DNA of 64,000 nt. It comes from Owenia fusiformis. Lineage: Eukaryota; Annelida; Polychaeta; Sabellida; Oweniidae. Positions 45,901 to 54,600 of the stretch are shown in pieces. A model generated the notes under the pieces. That model was not told where the DNA came from. It worked only from the letters and a program-made list of their open reading frames with translations, and did not search any database. The stretch covers positions 22,819,375-22,883,374 of the forward strand of contig CAIIXF020000005.1 in NCBI GenBank assembly GCA_903813345.2, in the 5' to 3' direction. The stretch's first letter is position 1. The number at the start of each line of letters is the position of its first letter. The position numbers were made by a program, and so were the translations under genes.

Positions 45901-46163
45901 AATTAGTATCAGGCTCATATTTAGATCTCCTGTAGAACTTGGAATATTAATAAACTTGACTTACTTGAGTCACCAATAATAATGATGAACTTGTTATGCA
46001 AAACGCGTGTGGCATCTTGAGTTGTGAAGTTGAATGGGATCAGGCGACAAATATCACTGTACTCCAAGTTAGCATGGACATCAGTCATGTAAAACACTTT
46101 ATCCATTGTGGATTGATCAAATTCTTGGTATGGTAATATACTTTGGGGATGGCAGTTATTATT
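15409..46163 (-). CDS. PCED1: PC-esterase domain protein with giant tail (PCED1/FAM113 family), gene 1
   Basis: A complete coding region on the minus strand: exons 46163-45965 (ATG at 46106-46104), 45496-45417, 23127-22895, 21417-21267, 20879-20722, 19367-19251 and 18979-15409. All borders are AG/GT and all phases agree, giving 1483 codons and TAG. Residues 1 to about 290 form the SGNH-type PC-esterase domain: HNKFIIIIGDSIQRMVYKDL with the nucleophile Ser in GDS, GELSFENDELIEGGKLG, PDLILINSCLWD, and GDGTHW with the catalytic Asp and His. These match remembered human PCED1A/B (HNKFVVILGDSIQR, INSCLWDLSRYG). Human members have roughly 450 residues; here a tail of about 1190 residues follows. 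The family's substrate is not established to my knowledge; acyl ester hydrolysis of a modified glycan or protein is predicted. No signal peptide is evident. A 22.3-kb intron lies after exon 2. A further 5' noncoding exon is possible, since the frame stays open upstream of the ATG. Confidence 0.93.
15505..15555 (-). other. SILR and RVSF motifs (possible PP1 docking)
   Basis: The sequence SILRHPNSPSPSKRVSF holds an [GS]IL[KR] motif followed nine residues later by RVSF. Both are known protein phosphatase 1 docking motifs, and their order here is the usual one (SILK before RVxF). The presence of both is seen; PP1 binding is inferred. Confidence 0.55.
17569..18555 (-). other. Triplicated SPPG domain in PCED1 gene 1 tail
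   Basis: Three in-frame copies at 18555-18265, 18159-17878 and 17844-17569. Shared pattern: A..NN...K.ELL..(L/M)(K/R)(L/I)K, a spacer, then F......EL(L/M)..(L/F)SPPG, then a helix of about 20 residues after a short loop. Examples are NNKAKVELLENLKLKY, NNESPKVELLEMMKIKY and NNEIAKEELIDMLRLKQ. DNA identity is low, so the triplication is old while the pattern is kept, which suggests a folded domain under selection. Function unknown. Confidence 0.8.
18600..18851 (-). repeat. 42-bp coding minisatellite, six units
   Basis: Six tandem units of 42 bp code TTKPTGKLMTQTNP with M/V, Q/H and T/A swaps. Units are nearly identical at the DNA level, indicating recent expansion or homogenisation, and copy number is likely to vary between individuals. 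Confidence 0.92.
19251..19367 (-). CDS. PCED1: PCED1 gene 1, exon 6, end of esterase domain
   Basis: 117 nt coding VSHRHITNLLLHTVAELWVF and MGRPVGYNSPHLKNGPFI. Matches human HAHRHLSHLLLTHVADAWGV, the last helix of the domain. Acceptor TATTTACAG, donor GTACAC. Confidence 0.92.
19640..20600. repeat. Tandem repeat of about 160 bp, about seven units
   Basis: Units carry GGTTTGGCTGGAAACCTGTA, GACAAGCATTGACAAACAAG, AAATCCAAAATGGCCGCC, TTTACCCAGAATGCCCCAAA and CTTTCATACGTAGAAACAT. The GGAAACCTGTAGACAAGC anchor recurs near 19650, 19822, 19932, 20092, 20250, 20420 and 20582, mostly at 160-170 bp spacing with one short 110-bp unit. It fills most of the intron between exons 5 and 6 of PCED1 gene 1. Confidence 0.85.
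20722..20879 (-). CDS. PCED1: PCED1 gene 1, exon 5 with GDGTHW motif
   Basis: 158 nt coding LEHRSKSLNNDVSQANLWAQ, KIVSHYNCRILDLNFFFRKQ and GFRRRGDGTHWD. GDGTHW carries the Asp and His of the SGNH catalytic triad. Ends with two bases of Arg at donor GTAAAC. Confidence 0.94.
21267..21417 (-). CDS. PCED1: PCED1 gene 1, exon 4
   Basis: 151 nt coding YGVGYMEGYRTNLTALMEGL, NTLVIWATALPVSESCRGGV and ITPE. The donor GTAGAC directly after the Glu codon is favoured because the join PE|LEHRSKSLNNDV mirrors human PELQPLAGSLRRDV. Confidence 0.92.
21560..22000. mobile_element. Inverted-repeat (MITE-like) element
   Basis: Bases about 21575-21640 and 21930-21995 are inverted copies: ATCACACCGGA and CCGTTGTCACAAATG on the left, CATTTGTGACAACGG and TCCGGTGTGAT on the right. 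No open frame lies between them. It sits in the intron between exons 3 and 4 of PCED1 gene 1. Confidence 0.6.
22000..22670. repeat. Dispersed repeat, GGGATAA-ended family, copy 2
   Basis: Internally repetitive: GTGGCCATTTTGAA, GGCCATATTGAAAATTCCTT, GAGCAGAGGTCCTGTGCCCA and TAAGGC recur several times. It ends with CACACAGACAGCTTCTTTAT, TCTGTTCGGTGGGATAATGA, matching copies near 13560, 45640 and 48000. Confidence 0.65.
22895..23127 (-). CDS. PCED1: PCED1 gene 1, exon 3 with INSCLWD motif
   Basis: 233 nt coding GELSFENDELIEGGKLGLMV, EPTYREVRQYTAQNLIIRFY, FITRAYSAYMETILEDL and PDLILINSCLWDMTR. Human PCED1 has GELSFEQDQLVAGGQLGEL, YREVRQF, RFYFLTRVYSEYLEDVLEEL and PDLVIINSCLWDLSR. Acceptor TTTTCATAG, donor GTAGGT; ends with two bases of Arg. 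Confidence 0.96.
23266..23876. mobile_element. Tc1/mariner transposon remnant
   Basis: A 611-bp element flanked by TA (23264-23265 and 23877-23878), with ends CATGGTGTCCC...GGACACCCTG and inverted arms of about 170-190 bp. The middle, plus strand from about 23443, reads YPGNSPDLNVTENMGAIVDK, the conserved third-catalytic-residue region of Tc1/mariner transposases (usually PDLNPIEN), followed by a decayed C-terminus with stops. The N-terminal two thirds of a transposase are absent, so this is an internally deleted, dead copy within intron 2 of PCED1 gene 1. Confidence 0.85.
24222..25992 (-). mobile_element. Helitron-like unit 1 (AGGATAGGA type)
   Basis: Terminal hairpin at 24235-24256, three GAGTCATCCA(G/A)AATAAG-like copies, a GGAT/AGGA microsatellite at about 24335-24540, then satellite monomers with TCATAACTTCCGAACCGGAA and AACATGGGGCACCAAATTTA, and a TGACCTTTGACCTAGATAAA tail block. 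Confidence 0.7.
25993..27853 (-). mobile_element. Helitron-like unit 2 (AGGATAGGA type)
   Basis: Same order as unit 1 and very close in sequence to it, including the long matched tail (CTGATATCTCGAAATCGGTT, then TGACCTTTGACCTAGATAAA). A short extra half monomer lies near 26490. Confidence 0.7.
27854..30736 (-). mobile_element. Helitron-like unit 3 (GCTGAGTAAGTA type), interrupted
   Basis: Head hairpin, then a 12-bp based GCTGAGTAAGTA array (about 27920-28015), then satellite sequence split by a 1342-bp insertion at 28156-29497. An AGGATAGGA stretch occurs later (about 30153-30258), so this unit may itself be a fusion of two insertions. Confidence 0.6.
28156..29497. mobile_element. DNA element with 17-bp terminal inverted repeats
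   Basis: The ends AAAGGAGTTGGGTAAAC and GTTTACCCAACTCCTTT are perfect inverted copies. The element lies exactly inside a satellite monomer, which resumes with TTTGAATTTTTTTATTTTGA. An internal stem pairs about 28967-28990 with 29049-29072 (GAGCATAATAAGTCTCCAT against GTGGAGACTTGTTATGCTC). No transposase and no clear target duplication were found. Confidence 0.7.
30737..32500 (-). mobile_element. Helitron-like unit 4 (AGGATAGGA type)
   Basis: Head hairpin, GAGTCATCCAG copies, an AGGATAGGA microsatellite (about 30850-31030), satellite monomers starting near 31100 and 31580, and the TGACCTTTGACCTAGATAAA tail. Close in sequence to units 1 and 2. Confidence 0.7.
32501..34168 (-). mobile_element. 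Helitron-like unit 5 (no microsatellite)
   Basis: Head hairpin with a two-base loop, then AGCTGAGTCATCCAAAATAC-like copies, and AGACATTTAGACAACTC in place of a microsatellite, followed by two to three satellite monomers. Its right end carries one copy of the AGACTCCAGATT/AATCTGGAGTCT hairpin unit (34122-34163). Confidence 0.65.
34169..35932 (-). mobile_element. Helitron-like unit 6 (no microsatellite)
   Basis: Near twin of unit 5 at the head (ACATTTAGACAACTCGTAAG). It contains full and partial satellite monomers, with a short internal duplication near 35398-35460, and ends with the TGACCTTTGACCTAGATAAA block and GAGGAGGAAGAATA. Confidence 0.65.
35933..36784 (-). mobile_element. Helitron-like unit 7, short and divergent
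   Basis: Starts AACTAGACATTTAAAATCGC without the usual hairpin and has no 477-bp monomer. Instead it repeats CCTTTTCAAGGTCAC and GGAGGTC(A/G)AATTCCAAAACC three times. It ends with GAGAAATCTTGCACGGAATA. It may be a different family that used the same landing site. Confidence 0.5.
36785..39615 (-). mobile_element. Helitron-like unit 8 (GCTGAGTAAGTA type)
   Basis: Head hairpin, a GCTGAGTAAGTA-based array (about 36850-37070), then four or more satellite monomers including one compound join near 38700. The longest unit without an insertion. Confidence 0.65.
39616..41062 (-). mobile_element. Helitron-like unit 9 (AGGATAGGA type)
   Basis: Head hairpin with a GAA loop, GAGTCATCCA copies, an AGGATAGGA/GGAAGGATAG microsatellite (about 39740-39960), two satellite monomers and the conserved tail with TGACCTTTGACCTAGATAAA. 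Confidence 0.7.
41063..42701 (-). mobile_element. Helitron-like unit 10 (GCTGAGTAAGTA type)
   Basis: Head hairpin, a GTAGCTGAGTAAGTAGCTGA array (about 41115-41315), two to three satellite monomers and the conserved tail. Ends GGAGGAAGAGGAAGAAAGAA. Confidence 0.65.
42702..44460 (-). mobile_element. Helitron-like unit 11 (GCTGAGTAAGTA type)
   Basis: Very close to unit 8 at its head (same ACTGAGTAATTAGCTGAGTA and AATAACTAATTAAGTAATTG runs). It has fewer satellite monomers and ends at GAGGAAGCGGAAGAATAATA, after which the small hairpin array starts. Confidence 0.65.
44461..44737. repeat. Five tandem hairpin units of 53-68 bp
   Basis: Units start with ACTGGCAAAA near 44461, 44514, 44567, 44624 and 44692. 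Each holds a perfect hairpin with arms AGACTCCAGAT and ATCTGGAGTCT and a three- to five-base loop, then AATAATAAG spacers that vary in length (one is an AAG run). The same arm AGACTCCAGAT occurs next to the terminal hairpin of nearly every Helitron-like unit, so these appear to be multiplied element termini. Confidence 0.85.
45417..45496 (-). CDS. PCED1: PCED1 gene 1, exon 2
   Basis: 80 nt: two bases complete Ile, then QRMVYKDLVFLCQNNHF and TPESRITKK. It continues the GDSIQR block. The gene 2 counterpart at 60420-60499 has exactly the same length and phases. Confidence 0.94.
45640..45910. repeat. Dispersed repeat, GGGATAA-ended family, copy 3
   Basis: Contains GAGGTCCTTCACCCATAAGG, ATCCATCAACTGGGATTTGA, GGATGGACGGCTTCTCGATA and ends CCATGGGATAATTAG. 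It matches the order in copies 2 and 4. Lies in intron 1 of PCED1 gene 1. Confidence 0.65.
45965..46163 (-). CDS. PCED1: PCED1 gene 1, exon 1 with GDS nucleophile
   Basis: Acceptor-like CTTTCAG precedes 46163 and donor GTAAGT follows 45965. The first ATG that fits is 46106-46104 (MDKVFYMTDVHANLEYSD); a second in-frame ATG lies six codons later. It then codes DATRVLHNKFIIIIGDS and ends one base into the Ile codon. The frame is open upstream of the ATG, so a longer N-terminus from an unseen exon cannot be excluded. Confidence 0.88.
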
Positions 46164-46173
46164 CTGAAAGAAC

Positions 46174-47500
46174 ACCAAATTTCTAATACAGTCAATTTTC
46201 AAACATTAAGTGTTAAGACTCATTCAAATGCTCAAATTATAGAACTTCAAGTAATTAGGTATACGTAGAATTAACTGATCCATAAAAATTTCAGAATTTG
46301 AATGTCTCTAAACCAATGGTTCTGCAAGATGTTAAAAATATATGGAACATATCAGCTTATTTCATTCAGATGTGTCTTGCATTATTTGCTTATTACCATT
46401 TTTGAGACATTTTTCTTCTAAAATCAGATAGTACTACCATATCCCAGGTTATAAAGATCGATCTCAATAATATGCATCTTTCTTTTCACTATTGGCACAT
46501 TCCAAGTAACTTTATTTTTTACACAGGTGTCCAATACAACTCGCTTTTCAGAAGATTCAACACAGTGGAGCATTTAAAAATTACTCAATATACTTCAAAA
46601 TAAAAATTAATTAAATATCTTAATATTAAATAATATGAATCATATGGATACTAGCCCAAAACAAAGAATTTCCAAGCCAACATAAAATTAACACAAATGA
46701 GTGATTGATAAAGCTCACCATTTGAGCTAATAGGTCACTACTAAAATTGTTCAGAAATGAAAGGAACCTATATATTTCATTCCCAAAGGGTAGAGAGAAA
46801 TGGCATGGAATAAGAAGAGAAATGGCATGGAATAAGAAGAGAAATGGCATGGAATATGAAGAGACCAGAGTGACATTTTTACCATGAACTAATTTATTCA
46901 TCTTTAATCATCATAACTTCCTCAAATATTCACTTATTCCTTTGTTATAGTGGTAAGTGAAAATTCCATTTATTTTCATAATGGGCTAATATCCAGAGTC
47001 CATTCCTTTAAATGTACTCACCAAATCTCTATAGAAACCACTATATTCCATGTCATTTGCATCCCTGTATCTCCTCACACTAAAATAGTTATTCCATTCC
47101 AAATTATTTCTGGTTTGTCACCAGGATAGGCCCTATGAATTAATTGTCTGTTTAGTAATATCAATGCCTGGATATTTATAGCCCCTTTGTCCATTTGTCA
47201 AACTATTCTTGCCTCTAAAGATTTCTTTCATTTTGATACATATTTTTGCAAAATTCTACTGACAAACAATTAATGTGTAGTGTAGTGTAGTGTAGTGTAG
47301 GGGCCTTAGGCGAATGAGTAAAGTTGGAAGCATTCAAATGACATCAGAATGATTGGGTCACATCTCTATTTAATGATATAATTTATTTGTTGACTGTTTA
47401 TTCAGCGATCCTCTAATAATACCTTTAATGGTTTCTTACCAATGAGTCTTTTTTACATTTTTTAAATTTCTCAACACCACTGGTGATCCACTCAATTACG
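46174..47500. other. Upstream region of PCED1 gene 1
   Basis: No coding sequence recognised. It should hold the promoter and any 5' noncoding exon of PCED1 gene 1, but no TATA box or initiator stands out. It includes a 22-bp tandem repeat AAATGGCATGGAATAAGAAG(AG) of three copies at about 46797-46862 and a GTGTA microsatellite at 47273-47300. Confidence 0.5.
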
Positions 47501-47639
47501 CTGGTTACAGAAACGGTTCGTTTCGGTAACATAATGTCGGAACGTCAAAGGTACGATTTTTCTTTTTTCCCTATTTCACGCGTTGTAGGCAGAATACAAA
47601 CGACGTTTTTTCTCCCAAACGTGTATCAGTATCATATGT

Positions 47640-47860
47640 TTTAGAAAATGTACATGTTTGCGAAAAAATAGCTCAGAAGACAACAGAATCGTCGATTTTA
47701 GCTCTCAGTTACAGAAATGGTTTGGGTTAAAAGTGCAGATCTTAACTGTTTTACGAAATACCATTTCTGTAACTTAGTGAGGAATTAAACCGACGATTCT
47801 GTTGTCTTCTGAACTATTTGTTCGCAAATGTGTACATTTTTGTAAACATATAATATAGAT
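47640..47860. repeat. Fold-back repeat, about 220 bp
   Basis: Left arm GTACATGTTTGCGAAAAAAT, CAGAAGACAACAGAATCGTC, TTACAGAAATGG; right arm CCATTTCTGTAA, CGACGATTCTGTTGTCTTCT, TTCGCAAATGTGTACATT. The arms pair almost throughout with a centre near 47737. A shorter palindrome GTTACAGAAACGGTTCGTTT with its partner CGGTAAC lies just upstream (about 47503-47530), perhaps from a related copy. Confidence 0.75.
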
Positions 47861-47999
47861 GTCATGATAGTATGAAATCATTACAATCGTCGATCAAAAT
47901 AAACTTCAATTTATAAATATAAATAATATATTTGTGATATGCTCTTTTAACTGAGAAAAGGGTCTGAACAAGAAGTTAACTAGAAAAACAGCAACTACA

Positions 48000-48435
48000 C
48001 GGTTCAAATCCATCCACTGGTATTTCATTTATAAAATACCGTCAACTGGTAGTTATCAAAGATTGTGTTCTGTTACGAAAAATATTGGCAAATGGAAATT
48101 CAGCTGCCATCTTGAAAATTCTTTCTTAAAATGACCAAGTGTGTCCCTAGGCATCAACATACAAAATTTGAACAAAACTATTTACTCTTATTTGAGTAAT
48201 CAAAGAGTTATTAAAAAATTATATTTTTATGAACAATGGTGGCTATTTTGAATTGAACCATATTGGCCATATTGAAAATTCCTTATTTAGCAGAGGTCCT
48301 ACACCCATAAGGCATAAACCCATAAAATTTGAATCAAATCCATTGACCGGTATTTGAGTTATGGCCTAGATAGACATACAGACAGACAGACAGTTTCTTT
48401 ATATCCCCCTTGAACTTCGTTTGGTGGGATAACTA
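48000..48435. repeat. Dispersed repeat, GGGATAA-ended family, copy 4
   Basis: Contains TCCATCCACTGGTATTT, GGCCATATTGAAAATTCCTT, GCAGAGGTCCTACACCCATA, GACAGACAGACAG and ends TTCGTTTGGTGGGATAACTA. The best-preserved copy in the window. Confidence 0.7.
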
Positions 48436-49452
48436 CGAAACAGCAAGAATAAACACATATTTTTTCAAAAATACAAAATGACTATTAATTTATTAACTTA
48501 ACTTATGTTGCAAAATATGTATAAAGTACCTTACATGTGACTAAGGAATTACTTCCTTGGCAAACAAAACTATAACATGAATGGAATATGTTGCGTGTCA
48601 CATCCAGATTACTAATAGTTAATATTAAATGCAAACACATGCAAAACTAGACAATGGTTAAAATAATTCATTGCCAGTATGGTTGATTTTAACTTACTTA
48701 TGATAACATGCTTGATATTCAAAATACAATGACAAAACATCGAAATAAAATTCTCATGAAAATAACTTAGTTCGGTATTTTCTGTGTGCTATTAATTTTC
48801 GCACAATTGCAATGGTGGTAATATCGGGAAAAATAAATATTGCTAATTTGCCAATTTAATCCCAGAGGATTTGTAAATTTGTAATTCCCTGGGACTCTGA
48901 TGTGTTTCGTGGTATGTACAATGTTTGTCTACTGTTATTGGGCAATGAATGGAATACCAGTAAAAATGTCACTTTTACGCTGGCTTATTATACCAATTTG
49001 GCCAAAAATGATATAATAGAGCTTGAGGTGCAATACAATCCACTAAGCTATGGAAAAAGGAAATAAAGTAAAATTGCAGGAGATAAAAAGCTTGAAGACT
49101 CAGATAATAATGAAATCTCAACTTGTAAAATCCGCAGAAAATTACAGCGTTGAAATTGCGACTTTTCAAAATTTCCAAAAATTAATAGCACTGAAATATA
49201 CCAGGAGTTCAGTATAACAGAATCACTTTTAAAGATTAGTCTGTTTTAAAAAAGAACTTTGAATTATCAGATTATTGCACAACAGCTTCAAAGTAACGTG
49301 TTTAACTCTACAATAGTGTCTGATTTATATAACAATTGTTACAGCAAAATGAAAAATCAAATCAAATCTCATCAAATGTTTACTCATTTTCTAACTCAAT
49401 ATCATCAAAGTGATTCTTCAACTTCAAGAAATTGTATATGTACATTATTCTA

Positions 49453-50204
49453 CACCCTATGCAGACGGAGCATGTGGGAAATATTTGGTGCAGCAGAAAT
49501 GAGCGTTTGGTACAATGGTCATTTATGAATTCAAATTTGGGATATTTCTGAAACTAAGCCATGTTGAGACTTCAAATTAATACTCATATATGTGTAGTTG
49601 ACACCTAATATCAAAAATTGTAATAAAAATAGTAGTGTAATGCATTATTTGGCGATACAGTGTATATTAAGCATCAGTTTTAACTTGCTTTTTGGCATAA
49701 AGATATTTCCTTCCTTGTATGTAAAGAGATTCTGGAAACAGTTGACATGGTTCAAGTACTCTTACAACTCAAAGTATAATCAAACGATATTGTTCTTTGT
49801 TGAGCTCGCTTCACCAAATATTTAGAGGGGGCTCTGTATCTAATAAACATTTCCAAATTTTTATAAAATCACACAGAAACTGTCTGGCTTCCAAAATGCA
49901 AAAATAATTTGTATGAATAGTGTATCTTGAACACCATTTTTTATGAATGCTTGGGGCACTGTATAAAAAATAATATAGGAATAGGATTAATGCATACTGC
50001 GCCGCTATAGAATGAATTACACTATTTTCACAATTTTATTGACATTAGGTGTCAACTACACATATATGAGTACATTTGAAGTCCAAAAATGACTTAGTTT
50101 CAGAAATATCCTGAATTTAAAATCAAAAATGACCATGGACTCCACACCAAATGCTAATTTCTACCGCGCAAAATATTTCCCACAGGTTCTTTCTGCATAG
50201 GGTG
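49453..50204. mobile_element. MITE with long inverted arms, TA target
   Basis: Begins CACCCTATGCAGA and ends TCTGCATAGGGTG, flanked by TA on both sides (49451-49452, 50205-50206). Arms of about 170 bp pair imperfectly (AGTTGACACCTAATATCAAA on the left against ATTAGGTGTCAACTACA on the right). No transposase. Arm divergence shows it is old. Confidence 0.8.
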
Positions 50205-50394
50205 TACTAACAAAATCATATTTTTTGACAAATAACTCATCTTTCAACATGTCTAATACTATTAAATCAGTTTTCTATTGATTAACATATATCCTACTGA
50301 CCACAAAGTTTTTACAAATAATGCAAACTGTAAATACATATTTTCTAAGATGTTTAGGGAGCATTTCAAAATATTCATGTCAGAAAATTAACTA

Positions 50395-51299
50395 TACTCC
50401 TCAAAAAAAGTTAAGAACCAGTGGTTTTCCTCATAGGTTTACATGTTAACCCCCATATTTGTTTGAAGACTATTTTCTCAGCGTGGAACAAAAGAAATCC
50501 CAATAAAGAAAATAAATCTGTATCTTGATTCTATTCCCTATAAAGTCCGCAACATTTCAATGTTATATCTCCATTACATTGGGTCAAAATTGAATGTCAA
50601 AATTGATGAATTTCATGAAATTTAACAAAAATGGCAGATCCCATGTTAAACAAATGGGGAATGGTTGGGTTGCCATAAGTCATATGAGGAACGATCCATC
50701 CATCCGATTGCTCTCAAAATTGAAATTGTGAGAGTTAATTAAATTTGCTTAATTGTCCATTCGACAAAAATATGATTTAATTGTCCGGGCTTTACAAAAG
50801 TTAATGGTTTCAAATTCAATAATTTTTTAATGATCCTCTAATTGAAATAACACAGGTGGTTCAGTGAGGTAGTCAAAATTACTTTAACGCTCTGTATCGC
50901 TAATTTTAACAACATAAGCGAGACATTTAGCATGTAAAATGTAAAATCATTCAATTTTCTACCTAGAAAGTATTTGTAATAAATGTTTTACTGAATAGAT
51001 ATTCCAAAATCTGAGTTGCCCCTAAGCCACCATTCCCCATTTGTTTAACATGGGATCTGCCATTTTTGTTAAATTTCATGAAATTCATCAATTTTGACAT
51101 CAAATTTTGACCCAATGTAATGGAGATATAACATTGAAATGTTGCGGACTTCATAGGGAATAGAATCAAGATACAGATTGATTTACTTTATTGAGATTTC
51201 TTTTGTTCCCCGCTTAGAAAATAGTCGTTCAAACAAATATGGGGGTTAACATGTAAACCTAGGAGGAAAACCACTGGTCCTTAACTTTTTTGAGGAGTA
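50395..51299. mobile_element. Tc1/mariner-type MITE, 905 bp
   Basis: Begins TACTCCTCAAAAAAAGTTAA and ends AACTTTTTTGAGGAGTA, flanked by TA (50393-50394, 51300-51301). The inverted arms are about 270 bp and differ at only a few sites, so the insertion is fairly young. No transposase in the 360-bp centre. It lies 360 bp downstream of the PCED1 gene 2 stop and supplies a minus-strand AATAAA (51192-51187) that could serve as that gene's poly(A) signal. Confidence 0.85.
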
Positions 51300-51662
51300 T
51301 ATTTGAACAGCAATGGGGGGTCATTAGCCTTAAAAGCTTTCGAACTTCATTCCTGGGAATTTTCTTAGCCTAGTGCAAATTTTGTTGGATATAAACTCAG
51401 GATTGTACAGTGAGATACAATACAAGATATATTTTTATGATGATACTGTACACAAATACTGATTGGAATAATAATTATATAATATATGTACATGTATGTT
51501 CAAATACAGTTGTTCTACATTGAACTTTTGAGATGCTCCCTTATACAACAAAACAAAAGCTACTGTATCAATATTATCACTCCTGTACCATACATTATCT
51601 ACTCCACATACTTCAGTTCCACAACTTGATCTCAAATTGTATGAATGCTGCACCCCATGTGA

Positions 51663-54600
51663 TCAATCATAACTGAGCCTCCTTTTCTTATTATTGTTTG
51701 TGTATATTGAAACACAATCCCCATCTTTGTGAATCTTGGTTAATGAATGCCTACCAAATCTAGCATCCTGAGTATGCAATTGGGGGGACCGAAGAAACTT
51801 TGGATTCAAATGTATATTGCGACCAATTTTGTTTGGACTATCCACAATTTTGTAAGAGGATGCCTGATATAAATGAACGGGAGGAGGGGGTGGGACATGA
51901 GGAACACATAGGGAAGCTGTTTGGCCATGAATAGATGGAGTACTGGCACTAGGAGTTAGGGACAAAGGGATATTGCTATGAGAATAAGTGGCTGGTGCAA
52001 AGAAAACTCTGGACTTAACATTGCCTAAAGTTGCTTCCTCACATGATTCTTCATTTGATTTGGCATATGTCTCACATTTTATTTTACTCTTTGATGGTTG
52101 GATATTGTTTCCAATTCCCCATGTTTCAATGTCTGTGTCTGTATCACTGAATATAATCTCTTTTGATTCATGTTCATTAAAAGAGATTTTCCTATAATGT
52201 TTCATATTCAATTTTTGACGAAGATCCTTCTTATCAAGATTTTTTTCAGTCAGTTTGTTCCTGAGATCAGTGGAGAATATTTCTGGATCAGGGAGTGTAA
52301 CTGGCCTGTCACTGGATTTTGTATCATTTTTTGATGGAGTATCTCTTTCAATAGTATCTTTGTTGATCTGTTTTTCAATGTCACTGATATCTCTTAGGCA
52401 CCACACTCCATGGTTGTAGTCATATATATTAGTTCTCTCACCTTTATCGACTACTGATTTAGGTTTTGGTTTTAAACTCACAAACTTAGGTTTTATCTCT
52501 TCATGCATGGATGGATCTTTTAAAGTGGTGGTATTTCCTTTATCACTACTTTCTTTTTGAATAACTACTTTCTTTGAACTCTGAACATTACTGTCATTTG
52601 GAATTTTTGTTTTCTTTGTACTCTGAGAGTTACTTTCCTTTTGACTGCTTATTTTCTTTGAATTCTCAGCATTTTCCTTTTGAAAAATGTGACTACTTGT
52701 AACTTGTGCATGTGCCAACTTATCACTGATGTCTGGTAAGGCATTTTGTGAAACCTTATTTATATTGTCAATAGGCTTTAAAGACCAGGTGCACAGTGAT
52801 TTGGTTTTGTTTTCTGATTGGTCAGGTGAGTTGGTGATTTTATTTTCATTTGCAGATATAGCTGTTGTTTTACAAGGGTTGTCAAAAGTAATTGGTGTGA
52901 GCTTGAATGGCTTAGATATAAGAGCAGGTTTAGCTTGGGGTTTTGTTTTCATATTGGTCTTTGTTTTGACACTTCCAGTAGAGCTGTTGTTGTGAGTCCC
53001 TTTTACACATTCTAATGGGTTTTGGAGATTAGAAATTGGTAGAGTTTTCCTTACAATGTTGCTGTTAGGACAAGTAGTCTGGGAAATATTGATATTTACC
53101 ACTCCTCCAATTACAACAGGTATGGAACTTTGAGGTCCTTCAATAATTGTTTTATCAGCTGTTGTATTGTGACTGTTGACTTTAGCAACATAATTTTTAT
53201 CAACAACATGGACTACTGATTCTGCTTTTTCCATACAAGAGGTTCTGAGATCATCATCCAATGAGCTCACATCAAAGTCATCAGCTTCAACAGTAATTAT
53301 GTCATCGAGTAAAATACCGATATCAGATTTTGTTGATTCATATTTCATTTTATATGATTCAAGTTTTGGCTTTCTCATATCTTCCTCACATTTAGATGTA
53401 GACTCCTTGCCATTTGTTTCACGTGTCAGTGTTTCTATTATCTCATCAATTGTATCAATGTTAAAAACCTTTATTTTGTCTTCCTTCTTAACTACCTTCT
53501 CTACAATTATATCATCTACTTCTTTTGCGGTAGATGGCTTGCTGTTACACTTGGACTTGATTCCCTTGGAATCATTTACATCATGTTGAATACATTTAAG
53601 TATAGTACTAAATGTGTTAGTGGTAGACTCTTTTGGTTCAGTTTTTACTGGATTTGCCTCTTGACCATAACTGACATCTTTCTCTACTTTTGGTTTTTCA
53701 GCTGATTTTGAGTTTCCTACTGTGCCATTTTTATTGGCTTTCACAACATTTCTGTCAATACTCCTTTCATTATTAGGCAAAGGATTATTCTGACCATTAC
53801 ATTCCATATTTGTTCTTTTTTCTGAATGTTCAATGTCAGCTACATTTCTTTTACTATCATTTCCAGCACTTATTTCAGTTGCATCACATTCAATGCTAGT
53901 GTCCTTCATGCCAGCCTGAATTTCAACAGTAACTCTGCTATCAGGATTACATTTAGGAGCCTCTACAATATCATCGTTGACACTCAAATCCTTTTCCATA
54001 TCAGATTTGATGCTTGTATCTTCTGTCTTATTATCTTTGGTGATCTGATAATCTGACATGCCATTTTTTTGTTTAGAAACAGAATCACTTATGTTGTCAT
54101 CCTGACATTTAGTTTTGTCAGAGTGAGTGCTGCTTATTGTGACATTGTTCTTCTCAATGTTATCAGAACCGTTTCCTTTTAATTTATCTCTGCTGACAGC
54201 GTCAGATTCATTCTCTGTTTCTTCTGACTTGTTACAAGGAGTGGAAACTCTCTTCCCCTTATTTCTTGAATTGTGTTTACTTTTATCAAGATGAATGCTG
54301 TGAACAGTCCTGACCCGTTTGTGTTCATCGTTATGAATACTGTTATTACCTGCAAACTGACCGCTATTAAACTGAGATTGACTGCCAAGAAATGGAATGT
54401 TATATGGATTGGTCACAGAAAAGGGTGTGTTATATAGATTGTTCACAGAGACAGGTGTGTTCCATTGATTGGACACAGAAATGGGTGTGTCATATGGATT
54501 GCTCACATAAAGGGGTGTGTTGTATGAATTGCTCATATAATTGAATTGATTGGTGTCATAATTACGAGAGGTATTAAATGAAGAGCAATATGTGTTCCTG

